Origin: Gammaproteobacteria bacterium
GTDB lineage: Bacteria; Pseudomonadota; Gammaproteobacteria; SZUA-140
Reading direction: 5' to 3'
DNA length: 5,864 nucleotides
NCBI GenBank assembly: GCA_026982145.1
Contig: JALSHQ010000040.1
Span: forward strand, 1 to 5,864
Under the pieces are notes generated by a model. The model was not told the DNA's origin, searched no databases, and saw only the letters and a program-made list of their open reading frames with translations. A program made the position numbers and the translations under genes. Of this stretch, positions 1-5,864 are shown one piece after another; positions within the stretch are counted from its first letter, which is position 1, and each line of letters starts with the position of its first letter.

Positions 1-1811
1 CGGACAGAGCAAAGTATAATCACTTCCCATACCTAGATGTTACCGCTAATCTTGACCAGATATTGGCAGCCGTGAATTCAGGCTCACCAGAAATTACCGG
101 CACCATTAGGGAGCCTTTTTACACTAAAGACAACAGCACATTTGGAGTGCTGAAACATATCGATTATGCGGATGGTCTATTCAAGGATGCTAAGCGTGGC
201 ATTGATGATTTAAGAGAAGAGCTCAACCCCAGTAATGAGGATTATCTGCTTGGCAAAGCAAAGGTTTATATTGAAGGGCTTTACAGTGCAGAGGGTGCGG
301 ATCATGTTGAACTAGAGCGATTCTTTTCTAGCTTCTACCAGGACGGTCGTTTTGTGCGCGCTGCACTCACAGAGGTTGTTACCCCAGGTGATACCGTTTC
401 TGGCATGAATGTGCTTGATGACGATGGAAATACCATTCCACTGAAAGAAAACAGTTATACAGCGCTATTTTCTACCGGCAAGGTCATACGCAATGATATC
501 CGCCTGACTCAGTCGCTGCGCATGGCCATCTCACGCTATCGCAAATACCAACAAAAAAAGCTGAAACGGCTTCAAGCACAATGGGGCAAAGTGAGTGCGA
601 GGATTCCCGCCGAGCATAAAACGCTATCGATGATGAATCGCAACCGGGTCGAGACGCTGGGTGACTATCAGGTCGTGCGGCAACTGGTGGCTGAAGATTG
701 GGCTAAAGTGGCAGCGGAGTATGATACGCGAGCGGAGATCCTCAATAATCATCAGGGGATCTATTATGTACGGGTAAGGGAGACACCCGTCAGTCTCGCC
801 CCGGCAGCACCGCTACCCCTGCGCTTTTCAAGCCCTGATGATCTCGTGCCGGGTTGCCCGATGGTTGATAACGACCTGCCGGATGAGCTTGCACCGTTTA
901 TGGAGTCGGTACTCGACATCGCCATGTCAGACTGGGCAGCGCTGCAACCGCACTATCGTCTATTACCAGTCCGGCGTAGGATTCGACGCTGGTTGACGCA
1001 TCGGCAGTTGCGACTCTCATCCAGAATGTCGGATGGTTATAGTGGCAACAGCACCATTGCCGCACTGCGGCTGGAGCGGCTGTTTGTCCAAAATAGAGCA
1101 GTCGTGCGTGATTTCTCACGACGGCCGTTAGTAGAGAGTCGCTCATTAATCGGTTACCAGCAGGCGGCCTCTCGTCTAATCTCGCTAGAGGATCTACTCA
1201 ATGGTTCGCCTCACCGCTTACGTGGTCGTGCCGAGCAGTTGCGAAATAAACTGGATCAGGCAAGCCACTGTCTAATGACTGAACTGCGCAAGGTTGCCCC
1301 CTCTATTCGCCTCGACTGGTCAACCGCCGCGGAGGAAGACTCGCTTAATGTTGCCAGCCCAACCAATTGGCCGGGGCTTGAGAAGGCAGAAGAGCAGGAT
1401 TTCAATGGTGTCCGTACCATGATTGAATTGGTGCAGTGGTGGTTTAGGCAGTTATCACCTGAAGCGGCAAGCGCAAGTCACTCGGCGGTACGTAACCTGA
1501 TTCGCGCGGCACTCATGTTGGCGGCGGCAGATGACCCACAAGAGATCCTGCAAGGCACCTTGCAGACAGTACCCGCAAGATTCAAAAAGGGCGATGCATT
1601 GCGTGTATCACTTAATCGTGAAGCACTGCCGGGTACCGTATTACAACTGGTCGATAACAGTAATCGCTTTATTGCCACGCTGCGGGTCGATGATTTTGAT
1701 GATACGGGTGCCGTCACTACCATTACCCAGCTACAAGCGGTCGATATAACGCCTTCGACCAGTTTCACGGTTACCGGGTTTGCACTCCCCGGCAGTCGCC
1801 GTAAGGGGTGA
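1..1811 (+). CDS. Large protein of unknown function, 5'-truncated; probable eCIS-operon component
   Basis: The frame is open from nt 3 to the TGA at 1809-1811 (602 residues visible). There is no in-frame stop before the TTG at 63 and no ribosome site in front of it, so this is the 3' part of a gene that starts to the left. I do not recognise the family. Counting from nt 3, the first 165 residues or so are mixed and acidic. A very basic helical stretch rich in Lys, Arg and Gln follows at about 172-195. A segment at about 250-285 contains YYVRVRETP and DDLVPGCP. A long helical, Arg- and Leu-rich region runs from about 290 to 520. The last 80 residues look beta-rich (VLQLVDNSNRFIATLRVDD). No signal peptide or membrane segment is visible in this part. 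It lies 4 nt upstream of the next gene, in one operon with an eCIS-type ATPase, so a structural or assembly role is possible but only inferred. Coding status is sure; function is not. Confidence 0.85.
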   Translation, partial: DRAKYNHFPYLDVTANLDQILAAVNSGSPEITGTIREPFYTKDNSTFGVLKHIDYADGLFKDAKRGIDDLREELNPSNEDYLLGKAKVYIEGLYSAEGADHVELERFFSSFYQDGRFVRAALTEVVTPGDTVSGMNVLDDDGNTIPLKENSYTALFSTGKVIRNDIRLTQSLRMAISRYRKYQQKKLKRLQAQWGKVSARIPAEHKTLSMMNRNRVETLGDYQVVRQLVAEDWAKVAAEYDTRAEILNNHQGIYYVRVRETPVSLAPAAPLPLRFSSPDDLVPGCPMVDNDLPDELAPFMESVLDIAMSDWAALQPHYRLLPVRRRIRRWLTHRQLRLSSRMSDGYSGNSTIAALRLERLFVQNRAVVRDFSRRPLVESRSLIGYQQAASRLISLEDLLNGSPHRLRGRAEQLRNKLDQASHCLMTELRKVAPSIRLDWSTAAEEDSLNVASPTNWPGLEKAEEQDFNGVRTMIELVQWWFRQLSPEAASASHSAVRNLIRAALMLAAADDPQEILQGTLQTVPARFKKGDALRVSLNREALPGTVLQLVDNSNRFIATLRVDDFDDTGAVTTITQLQAVDITPSTSFTVTGFALPGSRRKG

Positions 1812-1818
1812 TGTAGTG
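1802..1818 (+). promoter_or_regulatory. Ribosome binding site that decides a GTG start
   Basis: TAAGGGG at 1802-1808 lies 7 nt before the GTG at 1816, which is good Shine-Dalgarno spacing. It sits over the stop codon of the upstream gene. The alternative TTG at 1780 lies inside the upstream gene and has no comparable site. The ATG at 1811 is in another frame, is followed at once by TAG, and is only 2 nt from the site, so it is not a usable start. Confidence 0.65.
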
Positions 1819-3354
1819 AGGGCAGGTGTCACCATCGATCGCTTCTATCTTCAGGGGGATACTACGCATCGCCAACAGTTGTTAGAGAGCCTTGAAAATC
1901 AAGCATGGCCTGCGCAGGACGATGTGCGCTGCTTTATTATCCGCAAAATTGAGGTAAGTGGTCACTGGTGGTCATTGGCAGAAAAAAGCGTGCAGCTTGC
2001 GCATGAAGCGCAACTCACCGCAGTGTGCGGTTGGCAGGCGGCTGCCGCACGGGCTGATGTAATCCGCTTTGATTCCACGGCCGCCATGGTGGCTTGTCTG
2101 TTACACGATATTAATTCAGGAAAGCATTACTGGTATTGGCAGAGTCGCCCTGAAACTGGGCTGCCACAAGCGGATGCCATGAGTCGCGTGCTAAGTGAAT
2201 ATGTCACGCTTTTGCCAGAGATTATGGCGCAGTTGGAGGCGCGACAGATTCCGCCTCTATTTTTAATGCATCTTGATGAGTCACGCTTGGATAGATTGAT
2301 GGCGGCTATCACTGTCACGACCGGCTGGAATTTAACCGTTGAACCAGCAGAGAAGAGTCAACCAGCTCGATTCGTTCAACCCAGTGAAACCGTTGAGATT
2401 GAGCAGTCGAAAATACTGTTCAGTTTGGCGCAGTGGCAACCGCTGTTGGAAAAAACCCACGAGCGACAAAAACAGCCACTTGAACGCCTCGCGGCAGTCA
2501 TCACGGCATGGCGGTTTTTGCCACAGGCGCTGGCTGATCAGCCGCGCAGAGTCGAGTGGTATCGTAAGGTTCAAGCGGTGTTGAATCAAAGCAATAAGGG
2601 CATCAACCGAAAGCGTGAAATGCTTATCATGGCTAATGATGAAATTGAAAATCATCCTGCCAATCACAACACTGATGCGTTAACTCAGCCGCCATCGCCT
2701 GTTAGTGCGCTGTCACCAGAAAAGGCTCAGATAGCGCCGGAAGAGTATCCATACATACCCGCCCAAAGCGGCTCTGATAGCTTTGAGCAGATATCATCAC
2801 CGCCAGAGGTGGCATACGATAATGACAAGCGTGCGCCACAAGTGGCCATCCACTACTCAGAGTTTATGACTCACTCGGGTGGTCTTTTTTATCTACTGAA
2901 TCTACTAAAGGTTTCAACCGTTGTGACTTGGATTGAATCAAGCGAGCACTCGCCGTGGTTCTGGCTCTACCGCTTGAGTCTGCTGGCAGGCCACCGTCCC
3001 GATGATGCGCTGGCGAACTTTATCGCTGAACAGCTCTTGCTTGATGGCCGTGCTGAGCTTGCAGCATTAAGCCCGATACCACAGGAGGTTGCACTGTATG
3101 AACTGCTGTGTCGACGCCTCGAAAAAGAGCCGTTTTGGCCCGCTGGAATGTTTGGCTTTCCGGCACTCGTTAGGTTGGATAGCGCGCTGCTCGATATTTA
3201 TTTCCATACAGCATCAATCAATATTGACCTGCGCATGGTGGGGCTAGATCTCAACCCCGGTTGGCTTCCTTGGGTGGGGCGCGTTGTCACATTCCATTAC
3301 GGCGAGGATGAACGCTTACTACTCGCGAATGAAGCGGGATGTGATACAGCATGA
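1816..3354 (+). CDS. eCIS-associated two-domain protein of unknown function (GGLFYLLNLL motif)
   Basis: 512 residues from the GTG at 1816, preferred over the TTG at 1780 because of its ribosome site. The N-terminal domain (about 1-270) is rich in Trp, His and Arg. It includes a helix-like stretch beginning IRFDSTAAMVACLL near residue 83 and ending in WYW at 106-108. A Pro/Ser/Glu/Asn-rich, probably disordered linker covers about 274-345. The C-terminal domain begins near HYSEF (346-350) and carries GGLFYLLNLL at 355-364, followed by a Trp/Leu-rich helical region. From memory, proteins with a GGLFYLLN-type motif occur beside the ATPase gene in eCIS clusters and are mostly annotated as hypothetical. 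Position just before the ATPase matches that of Afp14/PVC14, the putative tape measure. However, the composition (globular, Trp-rich, interrupted by a linker) does not resemble a long helical tape measure, so I do not assign that role. Its stop overlaps the ATPase start (ATGA). No signal peptide is seen; it is probably cytoplasmic. Confidence 0.8.
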   Translation: MRAGVTIDRFYLQGDTTHRQQLLESLENQAWPAQDDVRCFIIRKIEVSGHWWSLAEKSVQLAHEAQLTAVCGWQAAAARADVIRFDSTAAMVACLLHDINSGKHYWYWQSRPETGLPQADAMSRVLSEYVTLLPEIMAQLEARQIPPLFLMHLDESRLDRLMAAITVTTGWNLTVEPAEKSQPARFVQPSETVEIEQSKILFSLAQWQPLLEKTHERQKQPLERLAAVITAWRFLPQALADQPRRVEWYRKVQAVLNQSNKGINRKREMLIMANDEIENHPANHNTDALTQPPSPVSALSPEKAQIAPEEYPYIPAQSGSDSFEQISSPPEVAYDNDKRAPQVAIHYSEFMTHSGGLFYLLNLLKVSTVVTWIESSEHSPWFWLYRLSLLAGHRPDDALANFIAEQLLLDGRAELAALSPIPQEVALYELLCRRLEKEPFWPAGMFGFPALVRLDSALLDIYFHTASINIDLRMVGLDLNPGWLPWVGRVVTFHYGEDERLLLANEAGCDTA

Positions 3355-5378
3355 GCCAGTCAGTCATCAACCTCTCGGCTGACCTCCAGCGGGTGGTCAC
3401 TGCCAGCGAACGCCCGGCTGGGTTTGTTGATGAGATGTTAAGTGGCTTTGTGCAGAGTGGGCTTGGCCACTTTGGCCTGAACCACCTTGAAGACCATGAT
3501 GGTCTTTTTACTGAGCTTAAATCCAACAACATTCTGTCAAGCGTTATGGCAGAGTCGGAGGTTGAGTGGTTCGATATGACATCACAGCTAACCATGGCGC
3601 AATTGGAAATGACCGCACCTCTGCGCAAGCTAGCCGCCGATCTTGAACTCGATCTGGCCGGGCTTTTTATGTTGGCACTGTGTGGCGAAATAGAGAGCAG
3701 TTACCCCGTTAACATGGCAATGGCGCAACTGCAGGCTCCGGATAACACCCCGCGCCCCATGCTTCACTGCTTGTGCGGGGTCATCAATTACCTTTTCAAC
3801 AAACACCTCACGCCGGCGAGTATCGCCGCTCATCCACTCATCACCACAGCAACGCTACAGCTTCATGGCAATGATCCGCTACCGCTACGCACGCTCTCTA
3901 TTTCATCGCGCTTTTGGCAACTGTTAAACGGGCGTGATGAGCAGTGGTCTGAAGTTCGCGTGTTAGGTGGTAGTGCTGCTCAGGTTGATGATGAAGTGTT
4001 AATCCCACACTCACTCAAGCAGCAACTGCCTGAACTGCATGGCCTGTTACAGATGCAAGCGGTGCAAGGGGTGGTGATACGTGGTTCGCAACGCCTTGGT
4101 GAGATTCTGGCACAGGCGCTTTCCAAGGGGTTAGGTAGAAAGGCCGTCTCTATTTCAGCAGAGCACTGGCGAACGATGCCGCTACTCCACCTCGCTGCAC
4201 GCTATGCAGGGTGGCTGCCCGTGATTAACCTTAAACTTGGCCCGGCCGAGCGCTACACCGTGACCTTGAATGCAACAGTGCCGATGGTTTTCACCAGCGG
4301 GCGCGATGGCGCTGTCGAGGTTGATAACCTATTGGAAATCGAAACCCCGGCACCCCTACTGGCACAGCGGCAATTGATGTGGCAACGATTTTCGGGGGGT
4401 ATTTTAGCCAGTGCAGAGCTTGCAAAAAGCGCTTTGATCGATGGTGTTGCCATTCGTAATCTGGTTAAGTCGGCGGAGCTGGATGCACGCCGTCAGGGAG
4501 TGCCGCTCAACAAAGCGCATATCATCAGCGCGCGTCATCGTCATGTTGGAAAGCAGCTGCGCCTGCTGGCACAACCGGTGGTGAGGCAGGTCGAGCGAGA
4601 CGAATTGATTTTACCCACAGCAGCACAGCAGCAATTCGACCATCTGGTACAGCGCTGTCTACAGCGAGAGAGTGTGTGGAGTGGTTTGGGAGCGACGGCG
4701 CGGGTATCAAGTAACCACGGTGTGCGTGTCCTGTTCAGTGGTGAAAGTGGCACCGGCAAAACCCTCGCCGCAAGCCATCTCGCCACGCGGCTGAGTGCGC
4801 CGCTGTTCAGGCTTGATATCGCTTCTGTGGTGAATAAATATATTGGGGAGACAGAAAAAAACCTCGGGCTACTGCTGGATGAAGCCGCGGCCAGCGACAC
4901 GATACTACTGCTGGATGAGGCTGATGCGCTGTTTGGTAAGCGCACGGAAGGCGAAGGGGCGGGTGATCGTTTCGCCAACATGCTCACCAATTTTCTTTTA
5001 ACGCGCATTGAAAACCATAGCGGGATTGTAATTTTAACCAGTAATAATCGCGCCTTGATCGATGCTGCATTTACCCGCCGGCTGGATGCGATCATTGAGT
5101 TTCAGTTGCCAAGCGTTGCAGAGCGCATGTTGATTTGGCAGAGCCATTTTGGCAAGCGTAGCCCCGGTGATGATTTTTGTCACCAGCTCTCAAGCTTTTG
5201 TGAACTGCCCGGTGGGTTTATCCGTAACGCCGTGTTGAGTGCTGCGGTGATGAGCCCCGGCGGTGCTGATGAGCTCATCAGTCAGGAGACATTGCTCAAT
5301 GCATTGAGTGATGAATATCGCAAGCTAGGGCGTGCCTTACCCCCTGTATTGGCACAGATGAGGTCTCAGCATGAGTGA
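3351..5378 (+). CDS. AAA+ ATPase of eCIS type (Afp15/PVC15-like), with degenerate first AAA module
   Basis: 675 residues from the ATG at 3351, which overlaps the preceding stop by 4 nt. The ribosome site is weak, so translational coupling is likely. The C-terminal AAA module is complete: Walker A GESGTGKT (464-471), pore-loop KYIGETEKNL (496-505), Walker B ILLLDEAD (518-525, with D522 and E523), sensor-1 Asn in LTSNN (562-566) and arginine-finger FTRRLD (574-579). A lid has RMLIW (592-596) and GGFIRNAV (621-628). The set fits a classic-AAA ATPase. Residues about 240-380 resemble a second, dead AAA module: GSQRLGEI (245-252) stands where a P-loop would be, followed by the lid-like RQLMW (340-344) and GVAIRNLV (365-372). 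Residues 1-230 are an unrecognised, mostly helical domain. In the Afp/PVC group the ATPase is conserved and thought to work during assembly or loading in the producing cell; the specific role here is inferred. A general SpoVK-like ATPase is the alternative, but the neighbouring DUF4157-type gene favours eCIS. Confidence 0.95.
   Translation: MSQSVINLSADLQRVVTASERPAGFVDEMLSGFVQSGLGHFGLNHLEDHDGLFTELKSNNILSSVMAESEVEWFDMTSQLTMAQLEMTAPLRKLAADLELDLAGLFMLALCGEIESSYPVNMAMAQLQAPDNTPRPMLHCLCGVINYLFNKHLTPASIAAHPLITTATLQLHGNDPLPLRTLSISSRFWQLLNGRDEQWSEVRVLGGSAAQVDDEVLIPHSLKQQLPELHGLLQMQAVQGVVIRGSQRLGEILAQALSKGLGRKAVSISAEHWRTMPLLHLAARYAGWLPVINLKLGPAERYTVTLNATVPMVFTSGRDGAVEVDNLLEIETPAPLLAQRQLMWQRFSGGILASAELAKSALIDGVAIRNLVKSAELDARRQGVPLNKAHIISARHRHVGKQLRLLAQPVVRQVERDELILPTAAQQQFDHLVQRCLQRESVWSGLGATARVSSNHGVRVLFSGESGTGKTLAASHLATRLSAPLFRLDIASVVNKYIGETEKNLGLLLDEAAASDTILLLDEADALFGKRTEGEGAGDRFANMLTNFLLTRIENHSGIVILTSNNRALIDAAFTRRLDAIIEFQLPSVAERMLIWQSHFGKRSPGDDFCHQLSSFCELPGGFIRNAVLSAAVMSPGGADELISQETLLNALSDEYRKLGRALPPVLAQMRSQHE
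5360..5373 (+). promoter_or_regulatory. Ribosome binding site within the ATPase 3' end
   Basis: GAGG at 5360-5363 stands 7 nt before the ATG at 5371. It lies inside the last codons of the ATPase gene, whose stop is at 5376-5378. The 8-nt gene overlap plus this site implies coupled but also independent initiation of the downstream gene. Confidence 0.6.
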
Positions 5379-5864
5379 GACGCTGCAACAAGCCAAAACG
5401 AAACCGAACGCCAAACGCTCACTGCAAAGAAAGCGGGCACAGCGTAAAGAGGACGAGATAAAACCGAAGCGTAAGGCGCTACGCTCAGCTTATCTGCAGA
5501 AAAAAATGGATGTCAGCACCCCGGGTGACCCACAGGAACAAGAGGCAGATCGGGTCGCCGATGAGGTGAGCCGCATGCCGCGTAGTGCTGCCCGCAAGCA
5601 ACAAGCACAGCGCACTTCACTGGCACCCGAAGATAATGCCGAACAACCGCAGTCGTTACAGACCAAAATTCAGCGCCAGCAAGATGAAACAGTGCAGCCA
5701 AAAATTCAGCGCAAGACAGATGAAGAATCGTTGCAAGCAAAGGGAGCGCCTGAGCTGAATGATGAGGCAGAGCGAAAGATAGAAGCGCTACGCGGGCAAG
5801 GTATGTCACTGCCTGAAGAGGTTCGACAGGAGATGGAAGAGAAGATGAGTGTTGATTTTTCATC
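5371..5864 (+). CDS. DUF4157 / eCIS core domain protein, 3'-truncated
   Basis: Open from the ATG at 5371 to the window edge (164 complete codons). The segment MDVSTPGDPQEQEADRVADE begins at residue 46. It matches the PGDPxExEADRVAD signature commonly found near the N-terminus of DUF4157 proteins. Residues about 137-164 (RGQGMSLPEEVRQEMEEKM, then VDFS) look like the beginning of the DUF4157 domain itself, usually followed by a VRVH-like stretch and later an HExxH zinc-peptidase-like motif. Those parts lie beyond the window, so catalytic competence cannot be judged. The first 40 residues are strongly basic (Lys/Arg-rich) with no hydrophobic core, so this is not a Sec signal. Residues about 75-125 are Gln-rich and low in complexity, with a short repeat. 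The domain is strongly associated with eCIS operons and is sometimes fused to toxins; whether this protein is a processing factor, an assembly factor or cargo is unknown. It follows the ATPase with an 8-nt overlap. Confidence 0.88.
   Translation, partial: MSETLQQAKTKPNAKRSLQRKRAQRKEDEIKPKRKALRSAYLQKKMDVSTPGDPQEQEADRVADEVSRMPRSAARKQQAQRTSLAPEDNAEQPQSLQTKIQRQQDETVQPKIQRKTDEESLQAKGAPELNDEAERKIEALRGQGMSLPEEVRQEMEEKMSVDFS
5665..5736 (+). repeat. Two tandem 12-residue KIQR repeats within the DUF4157 protein
   Basis: The 12-nt string AAAATTCAGCGC occurs at 5665-5676 and again at 5701-5712, exactly 36 nt apart and in frame. The peptide units are KIQRQQDETVQP (residues 99-110) and KIQRKTDEESLQ (111-122). 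Gln/Arg-rich IQRK-like low-complexity linkers are common between the N-terminal PGDP motif and the DUF4157 domain, so this is probably a flexible spacer. Confidence 0.7.

Noticed and set aside
1478..1768. Minus-strand and +2-frame short open frames in the 3' part of the first gene
   Set aside because: They are low-information products overlapping a long continuous + frame; no ribosome site or motif supports them.
63..1811. TTG at 63 as the true start of the first gene
   Set aside because: The frame is open through the window edge with no stop, and no ribosome site precedes the TTG, so the gene most likely begins upstream.
2629..3354. Internal start (ATG at 2629) that would make the C-terminal GGLFYLLNLL half as a separate product
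   Set aside because: It lies neatly at the start of the linker, but there is no convincing ribosome site before it. I do not claim it.
1816..3354. Assignment as the eCIS tape-measure protein
   Set aside because: Only gene position supports it. The Trp-rich globular composition and central disordered linker do not fit a long helical tape measure, and I see no tape-measure family motif.
4541..5095. 184-codon minus-strand open frame opposite the ATPase module
   Set aside because: It lies entirely antisense to the AAA motifs, is Ser-rich with no recognisable motif, and has no operon context. It is a shadow of the coding strand.
5513..5863. 116-codon minus-strand open frame at the right edge
   Set aside because: It is antisense to the DUF4157-type gene, whose + frame carries the recognisable PGDPxExEADRVAD signature.

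Overview
The window is a fully coding stretch with four tightly packed genes, all on the + strand. It most likely comes from the back end of an extracellular contractile injection system (eCIS; phage-tail-like particles of the Afp/PVC group). Base composition is about 50% GC by eye, codon use resembles gammaproteobacteria, and Shine-Dalgarno sites are of the enterobacterial type. A gammaproteobacterium is therefore plausible, but the genus cannot be read from this sequence.

Layout: (1) nt 1-1811, the 3' part of a large gene of unknown function, open through the left edge. (2) nt 1816-3354, a two-domain protein of unknown function. It has a Trp-rich N-terminal domain, a Pro/Ser-rich linker and a C-terminal domain carrying a GGLFYLLNLL motif. 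(3) nt 3351-5378, an AAA+ ATPase of 675 residues with a complete C-terminal AAA module and what looks like a degenerate AAA module before it. (4) nt 5371-5864, the 5' part of a protein of the DUF4157 (eCIS core domain) type, cut by the right edge before its expected HExxH motif.

The genes are separated by 4 nt, or overlap by 4 nt and 8 nt, so they almost certainly form one operon with translational coupling. No promoter, terminator, RNA gene, mobile element or CRISPR array was seen. No intergenic stretch exceeds 4 nt.

The eCIS assignment rests on two recognisable components side by side: the AAA+ ATPase and the DUF4157-type protein. The first two genes are read as eCIS accessory or structural proteins from context only. 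The sheath, tube, spike and baseplate genes that would prove it lie outside the window. In known eCIS the ATPase is thought to act in particle assembly or cargo handling in the producing cell. DUF4157 proteins are eCIS-linked and often have a metallopeptidase-like motif. How the four proteins here cooperate is inference.
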